A DNA stretch of 64,000 nt from Cristatella mucedo. Lineage: Eukaryota; Bryozoa; Phylactolaemata; Cristatellidae. Under the pieces are notes generated by a model. It did no database searches. It worked only from the letters and a program-made list of their open reading frames with translations, and was not told the origin of the DNA. Where the stretch lies: NCBI GenBank assembly GCA_009760855.2, contig WPIO01000013.1, forward strand, positions 2,084,001-2,148,000. Reading direction: 5' to 3'. Shown in pieces: positions 1 through 10,575 of the stretch. A program made the translations under genes and the position numbers. The number at the start of each line of letters is the position of its first letter. Within the stretch, counting starts at the first letter, position 1.

Positions 1-44
1 GCTCACGCGGTGGGTCCTCGTGGCCTTCCATGGTTGACGGATTT

Positions 45-735
45 GTCAAGGAATCTCCTGTTGAATCTGCACAAAATCTAGGCTTCATGCTCTAAAGTGA
101 CCTTTCGTTAGACGACCACATTAGCTCCACAATCAAGTCTGTCTACTTTCAGCTACATAGGTTGGTCAATGCATTTGTGACATCCCGTCTTGACTTCTGT
201 AACTCACTGCTTGCTGGTCTGCCGGCCAGTGCAACCAGGCACTTACAGTTGGTGCACAAATCTGCCGCAAGGTTTGACTGTCGCGAGCGTCACAGTTACA
301 ACTTCACACCACTTCTCGCCGACCTGCACTGGCTATCAGTGAAACAACGAATCGATTTCAAAGTTTTTTTCGCTCACTTTCAAGTCCCTTCATTATTTAT
401 TTCCATACTACCTATCAAATCTGCTTCAACCACCAGGCTGAGCAAGGTACCACCCGCTTTTCGGAATCCAACTATTGACCTATACCTCATATAAACCTCA
501 TATCCTTTGAAGACCGTGCATTTACTTCGTATGCTCCCAAAGCCTCCAGCTCACTCCCGACTTGGGTCACGACATCCCTTCACTTGACCAAATTTTAAAA
601 GAAATTAAAACGCATCTATTTATGACAGCATTTAGTGGGTCTCTGTGTTCGTCCTTTATGTGCTTATGTGTACTGACACTGTTGATTGCTGTGGCCACTA
701 TTACTATTATTTTTATTATTATTATCATCATTAGA
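45..735 (+). mobile_element. L2/CR1-type LINE fragment, 3' part of reverse transcriptase ORF
   Basis: A decayed copy of the commonest repeat in the window. The translated stretch from about 162 contains the C-terminal motifs SRLDFCNSLLAGLP, DLHWLSVKQRIDFKV and KSAARFDCRER, typical of the region after the catalytic core in L2/CR1-group non-LTR retrotransposons. Frames are broken near 480-560. The usual 3' tail is shortened and ends in an ATT-rich stretch near 700-735. Confidence 0.75.
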
Positions 736-844
736 AACACCAGCTACCATCCTCCAGGATGTGCATACTGAGGACACTATGGACCAGCCCTCAAGTCTCG
801 ACCAACGGACGTCTGGTACCTGAGTGACCAGGTTGAGAACTCTT

Positions 845-2095
845 TCCAGCATATCTCCTGCTAAATCTGTGCGAAATTAATGTGTTCTGCTTCAAAGTGA
901 GCTTTCATTAGACGACCGCATCAGCTTAACAGTCAAGTCAGCCAACTTTCAGCTATATGCAATTGTTAAAATTCAGACTTGTTCAGACAGGGATACCACA
1001 TCTAAATTGGTCCATGCGTTGGCGACACCTCGTCGCAACTTCTATGTAATAATAGTACATCGATATAGCGTCCTCAGACAACGGAATCTCTCTCATCTCT
1101 CACTTTACCGGTGCTGCACACAAAGCATTACCAAATGTTATGTGATAACACCAGCAAGCAGCAGGCATATTTTAAGCCGGACAGGAAGGATGAATCACAA
1201 AGACCCAACAAATGCTATGATAACTAGATGCGTTTTAGCTTCTTTTTAAATGTCGTCATGTCAGGGGACTCTGTGGCGTGCGTCGGTAATGAGTTCCAAT
1301 CTTTGAGATTTCAGAGCGTAAAAACTAAATGCACGGTCTCCCAACAATTTTGCGGTGTGTACGAGGTATGGCTTATCGATTCGAGTCCATTAAGCGGGTT
1401 GTACTATTTTTTACGTTGTGGGAAGTAGTTCTGAATGGCAGGATGGAGCCAGAGAATTGGGAGACCTACAAGTTATTGACATTACTCTGAAGTCATTGCG
1501 TAGCTTGGTTGGGAAGCAGTGCAGATCAGTGACAAGTGGTATGATGTGGCAATTGCGACGCTCATTTTTTTAATTCACTGCGTGCTAGTCTATCGGTCTG
1601 TTTAAGCAGGCACTTACAGCTGGTGCAAAACTCCGCAGCTAGGCAGATCTGTCGTGAGCGTTTAAGGTGCCACATTACATCGCTTCTAGCTGACCTTCCT
1701 TGGCTTCCAGTCAAGCAACGCATCAACTTCAAGGTTCTATCCCTCACTTTTAGGTCTCTTCATTTTTTAGTTCAGCCCTACCTATCAGACCTACTCTTTC
1801 GTCAGGCTAATCATCGTACCATTCGCTTTTAAGAATCTAATCGTTTGCCATTACTTCAAACGAATTTTTAATCTTTTGGAGACCATGCCTTTATTGCGTA
1901 TGCTCCCAAAGCCTGAAACACACTTTCGACTCGCTTCGCGACATCCCGTGACTTAACCATATTTAAAACTAAACTAAAAACGTCTCTATGTATCACAGTA
2001 TTTAGTGGGTCCACGTGATTCATTCTTTGTATGCCTATGCGTGCTAACACTGCGTATGCTGCCACAAACCATACCTAGATGCAGACACAATAAGT
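845..2095 (+). mobile_element. L2/CR1-type LINE fragment (plus strand), split by a minus-strand copy
   Basis: Plus-strand LINE coding sequence runs from about 845 to 1048 and resumes at about 1570, where translation reads QNSAARQICRER and DLPWLPVKQRINFKV. The break falls inside the region that codes for SRLDFCNSLL in other copies. The intervening 1050-1568 is the same LINE family in the opposite orientation. The copy is heavily mutated and non-functional. Confidence 0.7.
1050..1568 (-). mobile_element. L2/CR1-type LINE fragment nested head-on in a related LINE
   Basis: Reads on the minus strand as the 3' coding end and 3' UTR tail of the LINE. The tail, related to the 'aagcgccctcagagaac' signature, lies at about 1055-1110, and coding similarity with the copy at 13.9-14.6 kb covers about 1180-1545. 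It interrupts the plus-strand copy in mid-coding sequence. Confidence 0.6.
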
Positions 2096-2461
2096 ATTGT
2101 TGGTTGAATCAGCTTTACAGCCAGTGTGCCGCCTGGTTTCGCCTTGACCTGAGAGCAGCACTGGCTGACTCAGGAAACTACCTCTATTTTCGGAGCTACA
2201 GATCAGTGCCTATTGGCTGAATGGCACGTGTACCTAGGCCGATTAGCCTCTGCCAAGACCGCATCAGCTACGGATGATCAGGGCATGGTCCTTAACGGGA
2301 GCTAATACCATTTAGGTTCACATGCATGATATCTTGCTCAGCCAATATTGATCATTTAGGACTACAATATAGTGGACCATTGTATCGCCTATTCTTTGTC
2401 CGCCCACGTTCTGTTTGTCGGCTTCGTTATTCAACACTGTAATGTTATCGACCGTTGACTA

Positions 2462-2870
2462 TTGAATGGCTTCACGGCAGCACGCGTCTCACGGGTTAAG
2501 GGTGCAGCGTTCACTGGCGTCCTTGGTTGTTTGGAGAGGTTTACGGATGAGAATTGGCAGCAATGGAGTAACCGGGTGAAGTTCTATTTCATTGCCAGCA
2601 TCCTGTGGGGAGTCGTACACGGCGAAGAGAGACGGCCCGCGGATGTCGCACCTGTCGCTGGTAAGAGCAGTGCAAAAAAAAGAGGAAGAAGAGGACGATG
2701 CTAAGATGCTTCAAGCCGCTTGTGACACTATACAGGAGGAATAGATTGTCCTCTGCATTCTTAATGGGCTATCGGAGTCGTGGCAGCCACTGATAACGGC
2801 CCTTGAAGAAAGGGACATGCGTGAATTAATGCTTGACTTTGTAGAGAGCAGCATTCTCTATTTCCCAGTG
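2462..2870 (+). pseudogene. Ty1/Copia-like gag remnant
   Basis: The reading frame from 2462 has the pattern FTDENWQQWSNRVKFYF followed by LWGVVHGEE, which resembles the N-terminal gag region of Copia-type LTR retrotransposons. After a run of eight A at 2674-2681 the similarity continues in another frame (DDAKMLQAACDTIQEE, then ILNGLSESWQPLI), so one base has been gained or lost there. An in-frame TAG at 2742-2744 is a second break. No protease, integrase or reverse transcriptase follows. The assignment rests on recalled motif shape and is moderate. Confidence 0.5.
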
Positions 2871-3637
2871 CAAGCGGTGGTTACAACCCCTAAGGCACTT
2901 CTGTTGCTATATAATTGAGATTTTTAATCACCTAACTGACTATTGCTTGCCTCATCGACGAGGGCTGTGGCTCGAGGCCTGAGGCTCACGTTCAGAGCCT
3001 GGATAGATATTAAGTGCATTGTATTAATCTATTAAAGACAAATATTTGGACACGGAGCACGCACAAACCAGCGTAGGCAGAAGCTACTAGAAAATAACAA
3101 GCCAAACGGTGAAACATTAAGCGAACCTATCCTCAGTGTTAGGAAGCGTCCACGAAAAAGTCCTACCTATTAGTGGGTGGAAGTTGCCGCCTCCACCGCG
3201 AATTATTTTATACGAGCTCTGCAGAGCTCAGCTTTGGATTTATTTACAGTGCATAGGGTAGTCAAACCTAAACCAACTAGCATGCGTTGGAAAGGGGACT
3301 TGAATTTTGAGTTGAGTAGTTACTGACGAAGTTAGTAACGAAAAGAAAGCCATTTGGACACCAAATACCAGGAAGGTGCATAATTCCGGCATAACTGGGG
3401 TCCGAGACCAGAAGCCCGAGTATCACGTTTGGCTATTACAACATGGTACAGCGTGACAGCGCTGACCGTATAACGGGCAGCCGTTTCGAGGATCGTCGTC
3501 CTCTCACGGACCGCATTCTCGCTCATGGCCGCCTAGCTCATTGACCTGCGTTTGGCTGACACGCACCTCGTGACCGATTCGGGGATTCCCTCCATCAGGC
3601 CGAGCCTGCCACGCGGGCTGCGGTTAGCCTCGCCGAC
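2871..3637. other. Unassigned sequence between retroelement remnants
   Basis: Short open frames only, none with recognisable motifs. It may include decayed parts of the Copia-like element to the left. Confidence 0.4.
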
Positions 3638-3921
3638 TGTTAGTAGCTGGTGTGTGCGCCTGCGGCTTCTGCTGTTGTAATTGGCGAAGCTCCCTGACAC
3701 TAACGTACATGCCTCACCTGCAGCCAATAGTTGAGCAATTGACGCAGCCCATCGTCAGGCCACCGATGCATGTTTTATTTCGTCTGCTGCGATTGATCGA
3801 TCTCTAACATATGTTCGGGTTGAGAGTTAAAAAGTAGATTCTCGCTCACCACTCAAGTTCACCCACTATGTCTCCGCGAGACTCCTACAAGACCTGCCGC
3901 CGCCGGAGCCACGGTCATACA
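3638..3921 (+). repeat. 5' LTR of family D element
   Basis: Starts TGTTAG and ends in ATACA; aligns along its length with 5773-6244. Shared landmarks include the stretch around gcttctgctgttgtaatt and the stretch around gattgatcga. The sequence TGGTAACGAG at 3924-3933, just inside the LTR, could be a primer-binding site. Confidence 0.65.
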
Positions 3922-4287
3922 ACTGGTAACGAGTACCAGACCTTCCAAGGCCTAGATGAGACGCCTATGCTGAGGTACACAATTTTTAACGGCGGAGCGC
4001 ACCTTATGCCTTGGCTTTTAACGCTTGAGAAGACTGTAGCAAGGCTGAAGAATGCGATGCCGTTAAAACATGTGCCAGTGTATCTGGGTGATAAAGCGAT
4101 ACACGGTTGGGGTGATCAGCCGGCCGAGGTAAAGCAAGATTACCACAAGCTGCGAAATAAGTTAATTCTGATCTTCTCGTGGTTGACGGATGATGAAGCC
4201 GAGCTTGACGCCGAGAGATTTCGGCTACATCAGGAGCTGATCGCCAGAGCCGAGACCGGAAAAATGCTAAGCGATGAGCCAGCTTGA
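3868..4287 (+). pseudogene. Gag-like ORF of family D LTR element
   Basis: The frame begins inside the 5' LTR and runs 139 codons. The segment HVPVYLGDKAIHGWGD followed by KQDYHKLRNKLI and LDAERFRLHQELI matches the general helical pattern of retrotransposon gag proteins (a Y-L-G-D-x-A segment, then D-Y-x-x-L-R). The frame stops at 4285-4287, shortly before a LINE-C insertion. I see no zinc-knuckle motif. Confidence 0.5.
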
Positions 4288-4398
4288 TCGCCGGTCGATC
4301 CCGCCGTCAACAACCCACAAGAGCCAGACAGGCGAGCGGAACTCAGTATGCTTTCGCAACTCTCTGGCTACAATACCGGCGAGAAAGCGGACGTACTG

Positions 4399-4690
4399 TG
4401 GAACTCGCTTCCACAATTCTTACGCAACGACATCTACTCTCCTACTGCCGACTATGGCACATCTTTTTCAGCGGTCCTGAACTGCTACTTCTATGCTACT
4501 CACTACCTCAACTGCTCTCCTAACTCTGCTGTGCTTCCCACTTTCTCTTTGTTGCATGAGACGAAGTCCGTTGGCTACCGAATGCGTACCGAAAGCCGCT
4601 TAGGCTGTGAGTGCGCTATACAAAACTCTCCTGCGTAACACCCACATCGTCTTTATGACTTTGTGGAGTTACTGACGGAGATACATGTAG
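4399..4690 (+). mobile_element. LINE-C 3' fragment inside the family D element
   Basis: Translation from about 4399 reads LWNSLPQFLRNDIYS and continues to a stop at 4636-4638, followed by a 3' UTR that ends in gacggagatac. The same ORF tail and end point recur on the minus strand at 15.8-16.2 kb and elsewhere, which defines a second LINE family. Confidence 0.65.
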
Positions 4691-4854
4691 TATCGCGTCC
4701 GACATAGTAGCCGCAAAAGCCACAGAGCGTCAGAACAAAGTAAATTCGCAGCGGCAGCAGCCGGAGACGGACGAGGGGCAGCTTGCGACGGCTCCCAGTG
4801 GCGAGGCAGTAGTGGTCAGCAGCGAAGCGATAAAGCCTGCGACAAGGCGCAGGC

Positions 4855-5320
4855 GGCATGAGAAAGCGACATATCGGCGGCGAATCTTAGCAGCGAGAGC
4901 GTCGCAGTGGCGGAGAGCATCTCGGCGGCAAAGAGCACCCCAGAGAGTGACGTATCGGCCTCGAAGCGAAGCGGCGAGAGCTTCTGGGCGGTGCAGAGTA
5001 CCCGCACAGGCGTCTAGGCGCACAGTACTGAGGAGCACCGTGAGATAGCCGTCAGAGGCGAGGCGATAGTAAGCTGCGACGAGGTCCAGGCAGCCCGTGA
5101 GAGTGACGTCTTGGCTGCGAAGCGCAGCAGCGCGAGCTGCCTGCGCAGCTTTGAAACGCAGCTGCGAGAGAGTCGCAGCGGCAGCGAAGTGCGTCCGTGA
5201 GAGCGACGTCTTGGCCGCCAAGCGCGGCAGCGCCAACGTCTTAGCGGTGGAGAGCTGCCGCGCCAACGTCTCGGTGCACAGCGCAGAGGAGCACAACCGT
5301 GAGAACGGCTTGGCGTAGTG
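4855..5320 (+). repeat. Degenerate Ser/Ala-rich repeats in the family D interior
   Basis: Imperfect repeats recur at about 4858, 4942, 5097 and 5197. Each reads roughly ESDVLAAKRSSAS in one plus-strand frame, and spacing is 84-100 bp. Sequence is GC-rich with many 'gcagcg' and 'gagagc' words. This is probably a repetitive part of the gag or interior region of the LTR element. Several long open frames on both strands here are by-products of the composition. Confidence 0.5.
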
Positions 5321-5772
5321 GAGCCAAGAGAGCGGCAAGGCCATAATGAGCCCGAGTGTGTTTTTCTCAGGGATGGGATCGGCCAGCGACGAGCGCATGA
5401 GACCGGCCGTCGAAGCTCGTACGGACGCAGCCTGCGGAAACCACCTGACAGTGGAAGCGGTGCCCCAACTTTGCCTAAAGGTGGGCAGCATCTATGACCG
5501 GCTGCTCGCGAAGGGCAGAGCTGACGTGTGCCTCCTGCAAGTGGCAGTCACGTAGCCTGCACCCCACTTAAGCCGGTCGGAACTCTTCAATGATTTAATT
5601 AATATCCTGACAGAGCCCAAATGACATACCGCCGGATAGGGAAACGCTTGAGCATGCAGCAGCAGAGGAGAGCTCGGAGAGCCAATAGCTCCAGGAATTT
5701 CCAGTCGCGAGGGCCGCCCACTCCCTAGCTAGACTAGTAGCCTATGAAATTCATTTTCTATTGGGGAAAAGA

Positions 5773-5865
5773 TGTTAGGTGCATCTGCAGGCTTCTGCTG
5801 TTGTAATTAGCAAAGCGCCCTGAAACTAATATGCATGCCTCACCTGTGGCCAATAGTTGAGCCAT

Positions 5866-5913
<48 letters not shown>

Positions 5914-6244
5914 ATTACTCATTTGTATAGCGCCCCAGGAGAACTAAATCTCTATTCAGGCGCTTCACATATGCCTCAGGGCTTGAGCCCACGACTTCAG
6001 CCAGACCTTAGTCGGGGCGAGCACCTTAACCGCTGGACCAACCCAGTTCGGCATTGATGCAGCTCAGCGTCAGGTCACTAATGTACTTTCTATTTCGAGT
6101 CGTCTGCTGCGATTGATCGATTTCTAACATATGTGCGGGTTGAGAGTAATAAAGTAGAGTCTCGTTGACCGCTCACATTCGCCCGCTGCTGCGTCTCCGT
6201 GGAATTCTCACAAGAACAACTGCCGCCGAAGCCGCTGTTATACA
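5773..6244 (+). repeat. 3' LTR of family D element, interrupted by SINE-A
   Basis: Begins TGTTAG directly after the polypurine tract. It matches the 5' LTR on both sides of a roughly 190-bp SINE. The segment aataaagtagag at about 6148-6159 supplies a polyadenylation signal; the 5' LTR has ttaaaaagtaga at the equivalent place, so that signal has diverged. Confidence 0.65.
5864..6056 (-). mobile_element. SINE-A (tRNA-derived, LINE-like tail) inside an LTR
   Basis: On the minus strand it has an A-box-like TGGTCCAGCGG and a B-box-like GTGGGCTCAAGCC, then a tail with GCGCCTGAATAGAG and GGGGCGCTATA that resembles the 3' end of the resident LINE. An (AT)n tract follows at about 5865-5913. Flanking 'catta/cattga' may be a decayed target duplication. 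Other copies are at 39.4, 48.65 and 59.8 kb. Confidence 0.75.
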
Positions 6245-7689
6245 ACGTAGCAACATAGCGGCGGTGATAGCCAATGTGGCTCTTCTGCTCCTAAACAAAT
6301 GAGTGTTAAATCCGCTAATATTGTTGGCTGTGGGAATTTCGGTTAGCAGGGTTCGTTGGGTAGTAGCGCATGCACGAAAAGCCCTCTCTTGCAGTTAGAA
6401 AAGAGTGCGAATTTGCTTAGGCCTCTCCATTCGACTCGAATGCAATCGTAAGCAGCCCAGTGCACCCGAGCCTCGGCTTCGAGCTGTGAATGGTTTGTTC
6501 ACACTCTTCGTGGTCCGAATCGTTTTCCTCTACGACTCTAGAATGCTGGCCAGTCCTGTCTAATTGCTTTCTGACAGTATAACCGCTAGCCCGCTTCTCG
6601 GATGACCTCTTCAGACTTTGAGCAAGAGCTGGCCGAGCTCCTAAACCAAACGAGCCTTTAACTCGTCCTTTAACTTTAGGATGATGCTTTCCGGTCCAAT
6701 GATTGCGCGCGGCAGGCCCGGACGAGAAGCCTTTTCAGAGCTCAGAATCTGTACTACCCTCCTCACCTTGTATGCAACCCCACTCATCGGCATTGGTCGA
6801 GTCGCTGCAATATGTCCGTACAAGTGTCCAGCCTCATACAGGACCACAATTTTATCCCCTCACGGAGCTTGAAATTTCTTTGTCTCAGCGTGACTGGTAG
6901 GCTTTTCGGGGCCAAATAAATACTGTTCAATGGGTTGGCTTTGCAATTCCGGCTCGCGGGTAGCCTCACGGTTACGGCAAGCGCTGATGGAGGGGTTTGC
7001 TTCTCGATTCTCTGTTCCAGACAGATCCGTCATTTTCAAAGGCATGTAATCGGGTTTTTTGACTAACTGTAAATGTATCGTCCAAAATTAGCAGCTTTAT
7101 CATTACTAGTCGTACTTTGGAATCAAATAAATAGCAGACAGAACTTATATTCCGGCTCCGGTCCAGTCGGGGGGGGGGGTAGCCAAAGGCAAAGCAAGCT
7201 GCTAATGGGGCCACTGTAGACCGTCCAAATACTTCGGCATTTGAGTGCATGCACGAGATGCTACCTATTCAAGGCTCCTGAATTATTAATATAATGATTA
7301 GAGCGCTGGTTGTGTCATAACTACGGTTAGGCGGCATACAAGTTCTGGAAAATTCTCTCGGTTGTGCTCCGGGCTTCGCTCTGGGCAGTGCAGCTGTGTT
7401 TCGGCCATCATTCGAGAGCTGCTGTTCGCTTCGGCTGGAGGTGGAACACCCTGTAGCCTTCGGCGGCGGCTGCAGAAATAGACTGCTCTCAACGCTATAA
7501 TTACGGACTCTTTCCATTCAGGTACTCCAGGGCCCTCCATTGCTGCTTCGTACAAGCCGACATTCCTACGAGCGTCGATTCTGCCGCTGTGTCTCCTCAG
7601 CAGTACAGTTGCCGTTCGGGTGTCGTACGAGAGCAGTCGAGTGCTGCGGGCGGCGCTTGATCCCTGTTGCAATATGTGGCGGCCATTTA
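6245..7689. other. No recognised feature
   Basis: I find no protein motif, RNA gene or repeat that I can name. Only short frames and a 10-base G run near 7170 are present. Confidence 0.4.
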
Positions 7690-7958
7690 GCTAGTACTAA
7701 TAATGACAATAATAGACTTGATAACGCGCCCTCAGAGAGCTCAGTCTCTTTCTAGGCGCATTACATTTGCTGCAAAGGTAACAGATCGTATGGTGAGTGG
7801 AGATATCATATTTGATAAACAGCATGACTAACATCATTAGGTATGACATGCGCAGGGTCAGCATGCAAGTGTAGTTAGTGGCAGCGTTCAGCAGTGTCAG
7901 CACGCATAAGCACATAAAGGACGAATCACAGGGACCCACTGAATGCTGTCACAAATAG
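7690..7958 (-). mobile_element. L2/CR1-type LINE 3' UTR fragment
   Basis: Carries the standard minus-strand 3' UTR: an AAT-rich start, the agcgccctcagag-type signature (here gcgccctcagagagctc), then agcatgcaagtgtagttagtgg-type sequence, and finally the end of the coding region with gacgaatcacagggaccc. Confidence 0.75.
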
Positions 7959-8765
7959 ACCGCAGTACGCTATACGGCTCTACTCCTATAATCTTACCGC
8001 TGCTGCCTCTACAGCAGGCAGGCGTGCCTACGCGTACGGAGCTCGGCCGCCGCCACTGGCTGCTCGTCGGCGGCGGCGCTCTAATGCCCCAAGGGTTGAG
8101 CACCGACCAGTGCTTGTCGCTCAGCGGCGGCGGCTCGGCGGTCAGGACGCAGCACGACTACGAATCAGCTGCTGCTTGTGGCCTTTAGGGACTTTAGTAC
8201 TGCATTCGCTGCAGCGCTCGCTCGTACAAATTGGGTTCGGTGCGTACGACTCTTTCGCATCGTCGCGAAGCGGCACAGCTTCGACCGGAAGTCGTCGCAC
8301 TCGGCGGCAGGGGCTATCGCCATTTCGAGAGCTGCGCCTTCGGCTTAATGGCTTCAGTGCCAGAATATCCGATACTCGTACGTATCGATACTATCGATAC
8401 CTATACTCGTACGTATCGGTAGGCGCTGCTCCTGCTGCCAGCAAATTACGACTGTCAAGACTTGTAGGTGTGCTTCGATGCGCCTTGCACGAAGAACGCC
8501 TTGCACGAAGAACGCCAGCACAGAACCAACACCAACAGATTATTCTACTACAGAGCAGAGGGAGCACGACTTCACTCGCCCTTCTCTCCCCACTGAATCC
8601 CCCTCCTCGCCCACGGCTGTGTTTTGGCCGACCCCGATGGTGAGTCCACCATCTGACTGTGGTTACCGGCCTGTCCAAACCACACCACAAGCGGACCACA
8701 GCTATGCACCACCGGTGATGCTCCCGACAGCTGTTTAAGGAGGGAGCGGTACCGGCCTGCATATA
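7959..8765. other. GC-rich unassigned segment with short direct repeats
   Basis: No coding motif is recognised. Two short duplications are seen: cgccttgcacgaagaa occurs twice in tandem near 8480-8515, and gatactcgtacgtatcg recurs with small changes near 8369 and 8403 around tatcgatac words. It could be part of an unidentified transposon. Confidence 0.35.
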
Positions 8766-9147
8766 CTCAGACCACAGTAGGGATTCTCATATAACCACAA
8801 TGTTTGTTGTAGTATCTGCAAGGGTGAGTCAAATTGAAACAAATATTACACTAGTATCAGAAACTGTTCTTAGCAAACAGCATAGTGTGCTACTTACGAG
8901 GGCATATTACCAATGAATTACGAAGGTTTCATGGTAAAGCTCGAAACCACACGAGCTGGTGGTTTATAATTAAAGCCGAACTAGCGTATACAAAATTTCG
9001 GGCAGGCAGCTGATGTTGAGACACGATGCTCAATCGCGTCTCTTATCCGCTACGCGACTACCTGAGGCCAAGGCCGGCAAAACAAGGTTCCTGGTGAACG
9101 TGACCCTTCGGCTTGGGAGCTGCTGAATGAGCAAATACCCTGGGCGA

Positions 9148-9580
9148 GCTCCAACGCCCAAGGCTCGGCGGAGTAGGCTCAACCTGCCGCTTACCTAGCG
9201 GCATAACCTACCGCCTGATGCCTTTCGGTGCGCGCCTACGAGCAATAAGCAGGTCGCTCTGAAACGAGCGTTTCTGACGCTGACCTACTTACCGTTATCA
9301 AAGAGGGTCGTGAGTCCACGGCGTGAATTGGAAAGCGAGACACACGAATAGGATTTTACTGCGCTATATTCGCAAGCGCACAAAGTCGCTGTGCGTCTAG
9401 TCAGTTTTATCTCCACACTCCTCACACGCTCTCAACAGCACAAGCACTCTTGCGGAGGAAATACGTCCTCGCACTAAGGCTACCTACTTCTATTGCAGGG
9501 AGCGACCCAAATAAAAAGGAGGAGCCCGAACCGGAGCCTAGACCCTGACCAGAGAGCTAGAGCTCCGCTTCCACAGACTT
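9148..9580 (-). repeat. LTR-A fragment (family A), truncated
   Basis: Matches the U5-proximal part of the solo LTR at 27.45-28.80 kb in reverse orientation, including the ccaatttcacgc-like stretch (here gcgtgaattgg) and the segment holding acaagcactcttgcgg. The polyadenylation hexamer of the intact copy is mutated here to AATATA. The copy ends where LINE sequence begins. Confidence 0.65.
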
Positions 9581-9587
9581 TGACTTG

Positions 9588-9885
9588 TCCACATTTAAAA
9601 AGAAACTAAAAACGCATCTATTTATGACAGAACTTAGTGGGTCCTGTGATTCTTCCTTTATGTGCTTATGCATGCTGATATTATGCATGCTGCCACTAGC
9701 CACATTTGCATGATGACCCTGTGCACGTCACTTTTAACCAAGTGATTCTTGTTGTTTATTGAGCATGCTACCACTAACCATTCGATCTTGCTGCCTTTAC
9801 AGCAAATGTAAAGCGCCTAGAAAAAGAATGATTTCTATGGGGGCGTTTTTCAAATGTATTGTTATTAGTATTGTTATTATTACCT
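9588..9885 (+). mobile_element. L2/CR1-type LINE 3' UTR fragment
   Basis: Contains the end of the coding frame (aaaaagaaactaaaaacgc), the 3' UTR and the terminal aaatgtaaagcgcctaga signature, followed by interrupted GTT/ATT repeats. Confidence 0.75.
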
Positions 9886-10299
9886 ACAGATTTTCATCAA
9901 ACCTTTCAAATTATTCGTTGTCTCTTCACGAATTCAAAAACGTGCGTCAAGCGCACACCTGCAGAATGCCACATTTGGCTTGTACGAGCATTTCACAAGG
10001 TCTTGCAAATGAATCAGTCGCTTAAGGCAACGAATAAAAACAAATCTTGAGACATATCAGCTAGTACCTTCCGGCCAATGCAACGCACGGAATATCTGCC
10101 ATGCAGAAGTGGCAGTTGTGTGATTTGTCAGTGGGCTCACAACTGCGGCCACATTGTAATGCTGCTCATCAATCTAAAGTGACTGCACGTCACTCAGCAC
10201 ATCGACTTCAAAATTATGTGACTCTCCTTTAGGGCCTACCTAACTGAAACTAGTTTTAACCAGGTCTCCCGTCACAACATCTGCTCTTCCGACTGTGGT

Positions 10300-10575
10300 C
10301 GATTGTACCACTAACCACTCGATCGTGTTTCTTTTGCAACAAATGTAAATTGCGTAGAAAGAGATTGAGTTCTCTGATGGCGCTATATCAAATGTATTGT
10401 TATCATTATTAAGCCTAGTCAGTGCCAAATCCAATATACCGTCCAAGCCTTAAGTAAGCATGCTCCCAAAGCTTGGAACACACTGCCAGCTCATATCACG
10501 CCATCCTAAATTAGACGACATTAAAAAGAAGCTAAAAACCTACTTGTTCCATACAGCCTTAATTTTGTCGTAGTA
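10300..10575 (+). mobile_element. LINE 3' tail plus a related LINE fragment
   Basis: 10300-10415 is a LINE 3' end with tagaaagagattgagttc. 10458-10575 resembles the segment at 15.29-15.42 kb (gctaaaaacctacttgttcc), the C-terminal coding end of a related LINE. Confidence 0.55.

Larger units (their letters stand above)
3638..6244 (+). mobile_element. Small LTR retrotransposon (family D) with both LTRs, nested insertions
   Basis: Two related LTRs of about 280 bp (3638-3921 and 5773-6244 once a SINE is discounted) flank a 1.85-kb interior. A purine-rich tract, ggggaaaaga, lies directly before the 3' LTR start TGTTAG, as expected for a polypurine tract. A short gag-like ORF follows the 5' LTR. 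No protease, reverse transcriptase, RNase H or integrase is visible, so the copy is either internally deleted or non-autonomous. A LINE-C fragment (about 4399-4690) lies in the interior and a SINE in the 3' LTR. I could not find a convincing target-site duplication. Confidence 0.65.

Noticed and set aside
4730-5491. 253-codon minus-strand open frame
   Set aside because: It lies across the degenerate GC-rich repeats of the LTR element interior, and its product has no domain pattern. The frame is open because of composition.
8110-8643. 177-codon plus-strand open frame
   Set aside because: No recognisable motif, GC-rich composition, and comparable frames exist on the opposite strand. Not enough for a gene call.
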